Positions 14,058-19,901 of a stretch of DNA of 22,040 nucleotides are shown here, piece by piece. The stretch comes from a virus: the IMG/VR virus record IMGVR_UViG_3300033553_000174, positions 1 through 22,040 of that record; one strand, given 5' to 3'. A program made the translations under genes and the position numbers. A model generated the notes under the pieces. That model saw nothing but the letters and a program-made list of their open reading frames with translations. It did no database searches and was not told where the DNA came from. How positions within the stretch are numbered: position 1 is the stretch's first letter; the number at the start of each line of letters is the position of its first letter.

Positions 14058-14146
14058 ATCAGCCCCGCCTCCGTCAGCTTCTTGATGGCCAGCATCAACA
14101 GGCCAAAGCCCCCACCGATCAGCGCAATTTGCATCCAGTCAGACAT
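14054..14146 (-). CDS. 30-aa single-span membrane peptide
   Basis: This small ORF sits in the space between the methylase and the replication gene. An ATG at 14149 overlaps the methylase stop (ATGA) and the next ATG, at 14146, has AGAGG 7 nt upstream and is preferred. Its stop overlaps the replication gene ATG by ATGA. The peptide (SDWMQIALIGGGFGLLMLAI, then KKLTEAGLI) has an N-terminal Trp, a glycine-rich hydrophobic span of about 16 residues and a basic flank, so it should insert in the inner membrane. The ends fit both neighbours exactly, which supports it as real. Function unknown. Confidence 0.62.
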   Translation of the reverse strand: MSDWMQIALIGGGFGLLMLAIKKLTEAGLI

Positions 14147-14775
14147 CATGCCACCTCTCCCAATTTTCCGACCTCATTGCCCCAGACGGACCATCCGGCC
14201 CGATTGGTGCGCGAAAACAACTCAAGCCGCTTTGCCCCTGGTATCAACGCCTCGCAGGCTTCATATCCGGCTTCGGGCTTTTGCGAATGTGCCCGCCGCT
14301 CGCCGTCGATTGTGAATATGTTTGTCGGCCAATGATCGCCCAGGCCATCATCGGGCCCAGACACCAGCGCCGAGCGCGTCGAGCGCGTTGTGCGAGGCTT
14401 GCCCATGGTGCCGATCAGAAATGGCTCGTTTGAGCTGCGCAGAATGTAGCCAGTGCCGAAACCGATCTTGCCGTGGCGCGTGCGCTTTATCCAGGTTCCG
14501 GCAGTCTTAAACGTGAACCCCCAGGCCCGCAGAACGTCGATCGCCTCGGGCAGCATTGGATTGGTGGCCCAAAGCCAAAGCAAACAGTCAGGCGCCGCCA
14601 GCGCGGCGACCGGCAGGCCGCAGATCCACTCCAGCGGCGTGCAATCATAGGCGGCCTTGGCATTCTTCGCTTCGCCGACCGCCGACCAGTTATCGAATGA
14701 CCAGGGCGGATCAGCCATGATCAACTGGAAGCCACCAGCAGGGCGCAGATCGACAAACTCGGCCATCACGCTCAT
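14146..14775 (-). CDS. MT-A70 family adenine-N6 methyltransferase
   Basis: This 209-aa protein has the catalytic motif DPPW near residues 22-25 (FQLIMADPPWSFDNWSAVG), a SAM-binding layout of the permuted class, and LLWLWATNPMLPEAIDVLRAWGFTFKTAGTWIK, which is the core of MT-A70 phage methylases. GRTGYILRSSNEPFLIG-like and HSQKPEAGYEA (the family's K-P motif) are also present. It transfers methyl groups to adenine in DNA, probably to protect phage DNA or alter regulation. No restriction partner is nearby. The start at 14775 overlaps the upstream stop by ATGA and has GGAG about 7 nt upstream. Target sequence unknown. Confidence 0.9.
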   Translation of the reverse strand: MSVMAEFVDLRPAGGFQLIMADPPWSFDNWSAVGEAKNAKAAYDCTPLEWICGLPVAALAAPDCLLWLWATNPMLPEAIDVLRAWGFTFKTAGTWIKRTRHGKIGFGTGYILRSSNEPFLIGTMGKPRTTRSTRSALVSGPDDGLGDHWPTNIFTIDGERRAHSQKPEAGYEACEALIPGAKRLELFSRTNRAGWSVWGNEVGKLGEVA

Positions 14776-15011
14776 GACGCACTCCAATCCGTCAGACGGT
14801 CAGGCCCATGGGCATCCATCCAGCCGCATTGCTGGATGCGCGACCGTCCGGCACGCAGACGCGTGATCCATCCCTTGCGGCCAATGATCGTGCCGCAGCG
14901 CTGCACCGACACGTCGAGAGCCTGCGCAATCTCATCGACCGACACGTCCCAGCCCTTCGGATCGGCATAGCCCCAGATGCGATAGGCCAGCGCCTCGCTA
15001 CGCGGGGTCAT
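14772..15011 (-). CDS. Small winged-helix-like DNA-binding protein
   Basis: This 79-aa protein starts at 15011, where the ATG overlaps the upstream stop (ATGA); a longer frame beginning at 15179 only runs inside the neighbour. The middle reads WDVSVDEIAQALDVSVQRCG and then TIIGRKGWITRLRAGR, which is a helix-turn-helix pattern of the winged type. It may bind DNA in replication or control of the early block. No specific family is recognised. Confidence 0.65.
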   Translation of the reverse strand: MTPRSEALAYRIWGYADPKGWDVSVDEIAQALDVSVQRCGTIIGRKGWITRLRAGRSRIQQCGWMDAHGPDRLTDWSAS

Positions 15012-15238
15012 AGCTCGTCCCCCAGCTTTCTCAGCGCGTTGCGGACCGACGGAACGCTGCACCCCAGCGCGCGAGCCACAAAGCCCAGCGTGTAGCCGCT
15101 GCCGATATAGGGCACGACGCGCTCCGCAATATTCTTGTGATAAGTGCGGGCTGTTGTGCTGTGAGCGGGTGCACCCCACGTTTTGCGCGCTGCCTCATTT
15201 TCTCGACGGGCCAAGTCGACCATTGCTGCAATGCTCAT
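15008..15238 (-). CDS. Small helix-turn-helix protein
   Basis: This 76-aa protein has a C-terminal HTH, TLGFVARALGCSVPSVRNAL, after a basic helical N-terminus. Both ends overlap neighbours by ATGA (starts in the stop of the gene before, ends in the ATG of the gene after). It is probably a DNA-binding factor of the early operon. The family is not identified. Confidence 0.68.
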   Translation of the reverse strand: MSIAAMVDLARRENEAARKTWGAPAHSTTARTYHKNIAERVVPYIGSGYTLGFVARALGCSVPSVRNALRKLGDEL

Positions 15239-15462
15239 GACGCCACCTCAAGCGATGCGTCGTAAGCGCGCGCCGCTAAAATGGGCGACACCCGTATAAG
15301 CACCAGGCGCCGCCCCAAAGTGACAGACAGAAAAGGGGCTTCCTGCGCGCCACCCGCGCCCCCAAATTTGCAGGCGGAAAGGGACTGACACGGCCCAGAC
15401 GCGCGGAATAGTGAAAATAGGCGACGCGCGACAAACCGCACCGGATCCGCCGCCGCGCTCAT
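15235..15462 (-). CDS. Small basic protein of unknown function
   Basis: This 75-aa Arg-rich protein (starts MSAAADPVRFVARRLFSLFR) has no recognised domain. It is accepted because both ends form ATGA overlaps with neighbours, which a chance frame would rarely do. An overlapping frame at 15248-15472 in another phase lacks such junctions. The sequence looks less folded than its neighbours, so expression is uncertain. Confidence 0.5.
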   Translation of the reverse strand: MSAAADPVRFVARRLFSLFRASGPCQSLSACKFGGAGGAQEAPFLSVTLGRRLVLIRVSPILAARAYDASLEVAS

Positions 15463-15827
15463 GCCGCATCATCCTTATGCGCCGCCGCGTATTCCCGCAG
15501 CCGCGTCGGATGATCCATAATTTCTTTTAGCACCTTATCACCTGTCGGACGCGATACACCGCCCAGCCAGTTGCACGCGGTCTGGAAGGTAACCCCGAAT
15601 TCTTCTGCGATATGCTCAGGGCGACGATAAAAGTCGCGCAGATATCCAGACCACAATTCAGGGAACCTCGCCCGCATCAGATAGGGATCCATCGGCCTTG
15701 GCGCTTCAACGGCAACAGGAACCGCTTCAAAAGTATTATCCAAAGACTTTTGAGGCGATCCCGCCTTATCACGGACCTGTGAGGGCGGAGCGGAGGGAAC
15801 AATGGACGGGATAAAACGGCGTGTCAT
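15459..15827 (-). CDS. HTH regulator, possible CII-like
   Basis: This 122-aa protein has a disordered N-terminal half rich in Pro and Ser, then a HTH: FYRRPEHIAEEFGVTFQTAC followed by NWLGGVSRPTGDKV. The arrangement IAEEFGVTxQTAxNW is that of Cro/CI-type DNA-binding domains. It is the second gene of the left operon, the place where a CII-like regulator sits in lambdoid phages. Its ATG overlaps the stop of the Cro-like gene and its stop overlaps the next ATG. Role is inferred from position. Confidence 0.65.
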   Translation of the reverse strand: MTRRFIPSIVPSAPPSQVRDKAGSPQKSLDNTFEAVPVAVEAPRPMDPYLMRARFPELWSGYLRDFYRRPEHIAEEFGVTFQTACNWLGGVSRPTGDKVLKEIMDHPTRLREYAAAHKDDAA

Positions 15828-16075
15828 GCGGCACCCCTTCGAACAAAATGGTGAGCCTGTGCGAGCAAATCCGCCGTCACGGGATACCCGCGCTGCGCCG
15901 CTGCTTGAATCAAACTGAAATGGAAGCGCGCTGGAATGGACTCACTCGCCGCCCACTTGTGAACCTGCGCGACCGATACGCTGCGATCAGCGCAAATGCC
16001 CGACAGGTCCGCAGCGAGGTCCGCTCGGCGTGGCCACAGGTTAATCACATCTGGAATGGTTTCGATCTTGCTCAT
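15824..16075 (-). CDS. Cro-like / carph-isopro-type HTH regulator
   Basis: This 83-aa protein is the first gene of the left operon. From MSKIETIPDVINLWPRRADL it runs through a HTH where VSVAQVHKWAASESIPARFH has the V-x-x-W-x-x-x-x-x-I-P pattern of small phage regulators that face a CI gene (known in these phages as carph-isopro HTH). The start at 16075 has no ribosome site and lies at the predicted transcription start, so the message is probably leaderless; an ATG at 16084 is the alternative. It is divergent from the repressor gene with operators O1 and O2 in between, the expected arrangement for Cro. Confidence 0.72.
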   Translation of the reverse strand: MSKIETIPDVINLWPRRADLAADLSGICADRSVSVAQVHKWAASESIPARFHFSLIQAAAQRGYPVTADLLAQAHHFVRRGAA

Positions 16076-16082
16076 GCTGGGC

Positions 16083-16111
16083 ATAAAATGGACGAATCGT
16101 CCATAAGTCAA
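16083..16111 (-). promoter_or_regulatory. Leftward early promoter (PL-like), overlapping operator O1
   Basis: On the minus strand TTGACT (-35, 16111-16106) and TTTTAT (-10, 16088-16083) are separated by exactly 17 nt. The 17-bp operator O1 fills the space between. Transcription would start at about 16076, next to the ATG of the Cro-like gene. A repressor bound to O1 would block polymerase directly. Confidence 0.65.
16088..16104. promoter_or_regulatory. Operator O1
   Basis: ATGGACGAATCGTCCAT is a perfect palindrome with 8-bp arms around a central base. It is the most symmetric of four similar 17-bp sites that surround the repressor gene, and lies within the leftward promoter. Confidence 0.8.
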
Positions 16112-16128
16112 GGATGGAAATATCTTTT

Positions 16129-16145
16129 ATGGACGATTCTTCTAT
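16129..16145. promoter_or_regulatory. Operator O2
   Basis: ATGGACGATTCTTCTAT matches the operator consensus with a conserved left arm and a degenerate right arm. It lies 20 nt before the repressor start codon, so repressor binding there would affect its own expression. A run of T follows, as at O3. Confidence 0.72.
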
Positions 16146-16164
16146 TTTTTTGTCTGGTCGAAAC

Positions 16165-16458
16165 ATGAACCACGATAAAAAAACTACGGCGATCGACTTG
16201 GCAGGTGTTGGCCAGAGAGTGAAAGCGGTTCGCGTTTCATCCGGCATGATTGCGCGAGACTTCGCCCATACAGTCGATATTGATGCCTCATCCTACTCCA
16301 AGATTGAGGCAGGCAAAAAGGCGTTGAACGCAGATATGGGGTTTAGAATTGCGCAAACTTGGGGCGTGACGATGGACTTCCTTTATCGGGGCCGCCTTAC
16401 AGACACGCCAGAAAAAGTAGTTCTCAGCCTGCGCAAAATTGAGAACGCAACAGACTGA
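16165..16458 (+). CDS. Phage repressor, XRE-family HTH (short, no peptidase domain)
   Basis: This 97-aa protein (from MNHDKKTTAIDLAG) is an XRE/CI-type DNA-binding domain: VGQRVKAVRVSSG, ARDFAHTVDIDASSYSKIEA (helix-turn-helix, 30-49) and NADMGFRIAQTWGVTMDFLY (C-terminal helices). It has no LexA/S24 peptidase domain, unlike lambda CI. It lies between four operators and opposite a Cro-like gene, so it is the likely immunity repressor. The start is uncertain because no ribosome site is seen; ATGs at 16129 or 16114 would place operator O2 inside the gene. Induction would need something other than RecA-stimulated self-cleavage. Confidence 0.78.
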   Translation: MNHDKKTTAIDLAGVGQRVKAVRVSSGMIARDFAHTVDIDASSYSKIEAGKKALNADMGFRIAQTWGVTMDFLYRGRLTDTPEKVVLSLRKIENATD

Positions 16459-16604
16459 TACGCGCGATCCACACTGCAACCAGTGACATCGCAGCAAACA
16501 AATAGCAGTCGATCAATAAAATCATATTTCGGCACAAAGACCCCCATCACCCATCAATGTTCGCAACATGTTCTCCCGGTCACGCTAACGTCAAGCAAAT
16601 TTAA
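16459..16604. other. Intergenic spacer after the repressor
   Basis: No gene is seen in this 146-bp stretch. It is less GC-rich than the rest. It has only weak symmetries (CACTG-CAAC-CAGTG at 16472-16485 and AACATGTT at 16566-16573) and no convincing terminator for the repressor transcript, so the repressor may be transcribed on into the right operon. Operators O3 and O4 follow. Confidence 0.5.
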
Positions 16605-16621
16605 ATGGACGTTTCTTCTAT
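16605..16621. promoter_or_regulatory. Operator O3
   Basis: ATGGACGTTTCTTCTAT is the third operator match, followed by a T tract like that after O2. O2 and O3 share nearly 25 bases with two or three differences, which suggests they arose by duplication. It lies 30 bp upstream of O4, about three helical turns, which would allow cooperative repressor binding. Confidence 0.72.
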
Positions 16622-16628
16622 TTTTTGA

Positions 16629-16658
16629 TTGACGATGGACGTTTCTTCCATTTATGCC
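16629..16658 (+). promoter_or_regulatory. Rightward early promoter (PR-like), overlapping operator O4
   Basis: TTGACG (-35, 16629-16634) is followed by exactly the 17-bp operator O4, then TTATGC or, with one extra base, TATGCC as -10 (16652-16658). The -10 is weak but the geometry mirrors that of the leftward promoter. Transcription would begin near 16665, about 30 nt before the first ORF. Confidence 0.58.
16635..16651. promoter_or_regulatory. Operator O4
   Basis: ATGGACGTTTCTTCCAT, the fourth operator, sits between the -35 and -10 of the rightward promoter. Its arms ATGGA and TCCAT are symmetric. Confidence 0.76.
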
Positions 16659-16694
16659 TAGCCCTACAGCAAACCGCTATAGGGAGCCGAACCG

Positions 16695-16847
16695 ATGACA
16701 TTCACTGATAACGCGCTCCACCTATCAGCGGACGACTGTGCACGCAACGTTTCCTTGTGCGATTTCAGCAAGTTACAACTTGTGCGCGAATTCGACACCC
16801 GTTTCGTCACGTCCAATATTCCCCCTCTTTTCGCGTTGGGGTTGTGA
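16695..16847 (+). CDS. Small 50-aa protein, first ORF of the right operon
   Basis: This 50-aa ORF starts MTFTDNALHLSADDCARNVS after an AGGGAG ribosome site at 8 nt. It ends with FALGL and its stop is one base from the next ATG. No known family. It overlaps in another phase with a longer frame that continues into the next gene, but that frame has no ribosome site. Being the first ORF after the rightward promoter supports its expression; it could also be a leader peptide. Confidence 0.5.
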   Translation: MTFTDNALHLSADDCARNVSLCDFSKLQLVREFDTRFVTSNIPPLFALGL

Positions 16848-16848
16848 A

Positions 16849-17013
16849 ATGGCCCAAATCAAATTCACCCCGAAAACCGTGATCCAGACGAAAACGCGCC
16901 TCGTTTTGCGCGACGAAACCGCATCCCAACTCACACTGGTGATGCCCAATACAGCCTGCGCCAAGGTCGTTTTCGCGGCGCTAATGCACAACCTGAAAGA
17001 AGGTGAAACATGA
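16849..17013 (+). CDS. Small 54-aa protein
   Basis: This 54-aa protein (MAQIKFTPKTVIQTKTRLVL, then RDETASQLTLVMPN) is probably a beta-rich small protein with an amphipathic C-terminal helix. The start at 16849 is one base after the previous stop; an in-frame extension upstream to 16738 lacks a ribosome site. It ends with an ATGA overlap into the next gene. Function unknown. Confidence 0.6.
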   Translation: MAQIKFTPKTVIQTKTRLVLRDETASQLTLVMPNTACAKVVFAALMHNLKEGET

Positions 17014-17363
17014 CCAATACGCCCCAGAGCAACACTGATGCCGCCCGCGATGTCGTCTTGAACCCGGTGCAGTTTGCCGATCAGCCCGCCCTGCGCGAGA
17101 ATGCGTGGCGCACCTTGGTTGAGGAGCGTGGCGGATATTTCGCAGCCCGTAACCTACCGGTGATGACCCACGCCCAGCCCGGACGCCCGGCACGCGGCGT
17201 TGCGGCACAGATCACCCGCGATATGGCCCCTGACCGCGCCACCATCATTCGCCCCAGCCTCGCCGATTGCGTGGCCGATGCCCTGCCCGCCACCCGCGCC
17301 GCAATCGCCCGCCGCCGAGCACTCGATCGCACCTGGCCCGATGATGGCGGAGCAGCGGCATGA
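17010..17363 (+). CDS. Hypothetical 117-aa protein
   Basis: The start overlaps the previous stop (ATGA) and the stop overlaps the next ATG. Sequence is Ala/Arg-rich (starts MTNTPQSNTDAARDVVLNPV) with a central AAQITRDMAPDRATIIRPSL. No recognised domain. It belongs to the small-gene block after the rightward promoter. Confidence 0.65.
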   Translation: MTNTPQSNTDAARDVVLNPVQFADQPALRENAWRTLVEERGGYFAARNLPVMTHAQPGRPARGVAAQITRDMAPDRATIIRPSLADCVADALPATRAAIARRRALDRTWPDDGGAAA

Positions 17364-17638
17364 CCCGCGCCGCCTCCGCCGCCATCGCCGAGCGCGCCGC
17401 AATCGCCCTGGCCTTTGAGACGATGACGGACGCCGCGCTGAACCTAGCCGCGCAGGCCGCCGTGATCGACCATGGCGGCACCCTCACACAGCCGCGCGGC
17501 ACATGGGGACCAGTAGAGACGGAAATATCGCTGCTCGGCATATCTGGATCCGGCGACGATATCGCAGATGCGGCCCGCAGATGGACCAAACACTGCCTGC
17601 GGAGCTGGGCGGCGATGACCGAGGAGGCAGCGGCATGA
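17360..17638 (+). CDS. Hypothetical 92-aa protein
   Basis: An alanine-rich soluble protein (starts MTRAASAAIAERAAIALAFE) with a Gly-rich middle, coupled to both neighbours by ATGA overlaps. No family recognised. Confidence 0.62.
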   Translation: MTRAASAAIAERAAIALAFETMTDAALNLAAQAAVIDHGGTLTQPRGTWGPVETEISLLGISGSGDDIADAARRWTKHCLRSWAAMTEEAAA

Positions 17639-17781
17639 CCGATCGCCCCACGCTCATCATCACCGCCGAGGATGAAGGTGATCAGGGCAATCTGTGGATC
17701 GTGCGGATCACATGGGGCGCGATCGCCCTCGCAGTTGTCATTTTCTGGGCCGCGATGATCGCGCTGGCCTTCAACCAATGA
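17635..17781 (+). CDS. 48-aa single-span membrane protein
   Basis: This short protein begins MTDRPTLIITAEDEGDQGN and then has a hydrophobic span about residues 22-46 (VRITWGAIALAVVIFWAAMI then ALAFNQ). The N-terminus is acidic. The ATG overlaps the previous stop and has GGAGG 7 nt upstream. A longer frame beginning at 17503 is rejected because it only reads inside the previous gene. Function unknown; small inner-membrane proteins in early phage operons may interfere with the host. Confidence 0.68.
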   Translation: MTDRPTLIITAEDEGDQGNLWIVRITWGAIALAVVIFWAAMIALAFNQ

Positions 17782-17795
17782 AAGGAGAGAACCCA

Positions 17796-18101
17796 ATGAC
17801 CGCCACACTCGCAGACGGGGCCATGCAGGACCGCGCCCACAGCCTGATCAATCGCGGCCTGATCGCGCTGATCCGGCAGATGCTGGGCCGCAACACCCCC
17901 ACAGGCGTCATCATCGCCGATTTCACCGCCGCAGGCCTCATGCACGTGCAGCGCGATGGCGGCACCAATATTCTGGCGATGGATGGCCTCAGCGGCCACG
18001 GCACGACGCTGCGCCTCGCGCTGCAAGATTGGCTGGCAAAGGCCGAGGCGCACCACAACGCCCATCCTTCGCCCGAAGTCGCCACGGCGCGCCTGCAATG
18101 A
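17796..18101 (+). CDS. Hypothetical 101-aa protein
   Basis: Start chosen at 17796 after AAAGGAGAG; the frame upstream overlaps the membrane protein gene and is not used. Sequence MTATLADGAMQDRAHSLINR, then a middle part with PTGVIIADFTAAGLM, looks folded, helix-strand mixed. Family unknown. It ends with an ATGA overlap into the next small gene. Confidence 0.66.
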   Translation: MTATLADGAMQDRAHSLINRGLIALIRQMLGRNTPTGVIIADFTAAGLMHVQRDGGTNILAMDGLSGHGTTLRLALQDWLAKAEAHHNAHPSPEVATARLQ

Positions 18102-18217
18102 CCAGGCACCGCACATCCCGCCCCATTGCAGTCGCATTCTGGCTGCCCTTCCTGATCGTCGTCGCCGCCATGGTGATCGTGACGATCCTCGCCGTCACCA
18201 TCGCCGGAGGTTCCTGA
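18098..18217 (+). CDS. 39-aa single-span membrane protein
   Basis: MTRHRTSRPIAVAFWLPFLI followed by VVAAMVIVTILAVTIAGGS: a basic head, then a hydrophobic segment of about 25 residues. The ATG overlaps the previous stop. It is the second small membrane protein within 500 bp, with a third on the other side of the immunity region. The longer frame from 18029 is a shadow. A holin-like role cannot be excluded, but early position argues against it. Confidence 0.62.
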   Translation: MTRHRTSRPIAVAFWLPFLIVVAAMVIVTILAVTIAGGS

Positions 18218-18218
18218 T

Positions 18219-18470
18219 ATGAGCAATCGCCTATCAGATTTGAACGATCACCTTTTCTCGCAGATCGACCGTCTCACGCGCGACGACATGGACGCCGATC
18301 AGGTCGACACCGAGGTCAAGCGCACCCAGTCGATCGTTTCACTGGCCAATCAGATCGTCGGAAATGCCGACCTGCAATTGAAGGCAGCAAAGCTATTTGC
18401 CGAACACGGCAAGGGCATCCTGCCCATGCTGCCCCAGATCGGCAGCGACAAAAGCGAGCCCTCCGAATGA
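18219..18470 (+). CDS. Small helical phage protein
   Basis: This 83-aa protein (LSDLNDHLFSQIDRLTRDDM, then VKRTQSIVSLANQIVGNADL) belongs in pattern to a class of small proteins found beside HNH genes in many phages: an N-terminal H-L-F-x-(Q/T)-(I/L)-(D/E)-R-L motif and a helix with K-R-(A/T)-x-(A/S)-(I/V). Preceded by GGAGG. No function known. It is joined to the HNH gene by an ATGA overlap. Confidence 0.72.
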   Translation: MSNRLSDLNDHLFSQIDRLTRDDMDADQVDTEVKRTQSIVSLANQIVGNADLQLKAAKLFAEHGKGILPMLPQIGSDKSEPSE

Positions 18471-19105
18471 AGGGTTGCGGCATACCATATTCTGAGGCCG
18501 AACTGGCATGGATCGAGGCGCATAAAGCACAGCCCCGCGCACAGCTTCATGCAAGGTTCTGCGCCAAGTTTGGCCGCACTGATGTGTCGCGCCAAAACCT
18601 CAAAGCACTTTGCACCCGCAAAGGATGGGCGACAGGTCGGACTGGATGTTTTGCGCCCGGACAGACCCCCGCCAACAAGGGCAAGAAAATGCCCTTCAAC
18701 GCGAACAGGGCACGCACCCAGTTTAAAAAGGGGCGCCTGCCCCACAACACCCATTATCTCGGCCACGAGCGCGTCAGCAAAGACGGCTATGTCGAGATCA
18801 GCATCGATGAGCGCAATCCTCATACCGGATACGAGCGCCGCTACGTGCTCAAGCATCGCCACCTTTGGGAGCAGGCCAACGGCCCTGTGCCAGAGGGATG
18901 CTGCCTGAAATCGCGCGACGGCGACAAGACAAACACGGACCCCGCCAACTGGAAGGCAATTCCACGCGCGCTGATGCCCAGCCTGGTCGGAGGGCGCTGG
19001 AAAAAGCCAATCGACGACTATGAGCCTGAACTGCGCCCCACCGTGCTGGCAATCGCAGAGGCCGAACATGCGAGCCGCGAGAAGATGAAGAAAGGTTGCA
19101 AATGA
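18467..19105 (+). CDS. HNH endonuclease (HNH_3 type)
   Basis: This 212-aa protein has an N-terminal DNA-binding part (SEAELAWIEAHKAQPRAQLH, then RTDVSRQNLKALCTRKGWAT, a HTH-like pattern) and a FAPGQTPANKGKKMPFN linker of the type seen in phage homing nucleases. The HNH part lies near residues 125-165: RYVLKHRHLWEQANGPVPEG and GDKTNTDPANWKAIPRAL, with H130, H132, N156 and N161. In other HNH_3 proteins a His follows the beta strand where this one has K148-S149, so metal binding should be checked. Homologs in phage early regions often keep this variation. Function: site-specific nicking or cutting. Confidence 0.85.
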   Translation: MKGCGIPYSEAELAWIEAHKAQPRAQLHARFCAKFGRTDVSRQNLKALCTRKGWATGRTGCFAPGQTPANKGKKMPFNANRARTQFKKGRLPHNTHYLGHERVSKDGYVEISIDERNPHTGYERRYVLKHRHLWEQANGPVPEGCCLKSRDGDKTNTDPANWKAIPRALMPSLVGGRWKKPIDDYEPELRPTVLAIAEAEHASREKMKKGCK

Positions 19106-19395
19106 CTGCCCTCAAAGCCTTCGCGCCAGCCCAGCAGGCCGGGATCCTCTGCAATGATCCCAATTTTCAGCGCTTTGCCGCCACGCGCAGCGGCCTACCG
19201 CAAACCTCATTCAACGCCAGCGCGGCGGCAGAATACCTGCGCGAATGTTGCCAGATCGAAAGCCGACGCCAGCTAAACGACGACGCGGGCGCCCGCGATC
19301 ACTTCGACCGCCTGCGCACCGAATTTGACGCCTGGCGCGGCCGCATTGCCCGCCAGGAGACAAGCGACGATCGCAGGCCGCGCGAGCGCCACTAA
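19102..19395 (+). CDS. Small phage protein beside nuclease genes
   Basis: This 97-aa protein starts at 19102, overlapping the HNH stop by ATGA, with AAAGG upstream. It contains AGILCNDPNFQRFAATRSGL and then an AAAEYLRECCQIESRRQLND segment, a pattern that recurs in small proteins of phage recombination regions. Function unknown. Confidence 0.68.
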   Translation: MTALKAFAPAQQAGILCNDPNFQRFAATRSGLPQTSFNASAAAEYLRECCQIESRRQLNDDAGARDHFDRLRTEFDAWRGRIARQETSDDRRPRERH

Positions 19396-19435
19396 CAGAC
19401 AACCCCATGCAACTAACCGATGGAGCGATAATGTG

Positions 19436-19858
19436 ATGACCAATAAAAAACCGCTGACGGAACTCGCAAAAGTAGCGACGCACGATCCCTATAAAATGCG
19501 ATCTCTGGAGCAAATCCTGGCCCTTTTCGACAGCGGCGATTTCTTGGCCGAATTGCTGGAGGGCCATAAGCAATTGCAGCTCGACCTAATGGAGCACAAA
19601 GACGAACACGGCACCAAAGGCTGCCAGGGCAGCATGACCCTGCAAGTCAACTATGCCCTCGGCAAGTCCGGCGATGTCGCCATGGGCGCAACCGTTGCAT
19701 TCAAAGCGCCCAAGAAACCGCCGAGCAGCGCCGCCGCCTTCATAAATGATGATGGCGAGCTAACGCTTTACAGCCCGTTCATGGCTCGGATGCATCAGCC
19801 CGTCCGCGACATACCAGACCACGATCCAGAAACCGGCGAAATCCGCGACATCGACTGA
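19436..19858 (+). CDS. Hypothetical 140-aa protein upstream of DUF2303
   Basis: Start chosen at 19436 (MTNKKPLTELAKVATHD) with GGAG 10 nt upstream; a longer frame from 19325 is a shadow of the previous gene. Acidic helical N-terminal half (LEQILALFDSGDFLAELLEG), then a beta segment (SMTLQVNYALGKSGDVAMGA) and a Pro/Asp-rich tail. Proteins like this precede DUF2303 in related phages, which suggests a shared pathway. No activity is known. Confidence 0.65.
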   Translation: MTNKKPLTELAKVATHDPYKMRSLEQILALFDSGDFLAELLEGHKQLQLDLMEHKDEHGTKGCQGSMTLQVNYALGKSGDVAMGATVAFKAPKKPPSSAAAFINDDGELTLYSPFMARMHQPVRDIPDHDPETGEIRDID

Positions 19859-19901
19859 CGCGCGCCGCCCTATTCCATTTTTCAGAAAACGAGGAACCAC
19901 G

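Noticed and set aside
15248-15472. Alternative 74-codon frame overlapping the 75-aa gene
   Set aside because: It lacks ATGA junctions with neighbours, unlike the frame at 15235-15462.
1-16075. Gene transfer agent cluster instead of a phage
   Set aside because: Head-tail gene order and several families resemble gene transfer agents, but an immunity region, replication gene and origin-like repeats next to the cluster fit a complete temperate phage.
16472-16485. Hairpin CACTG-CAAC-CAGTG after the repressor as terminator
   Set aside because: The stem is only 5 bp, not GC-rich, and has no T tract behind it.
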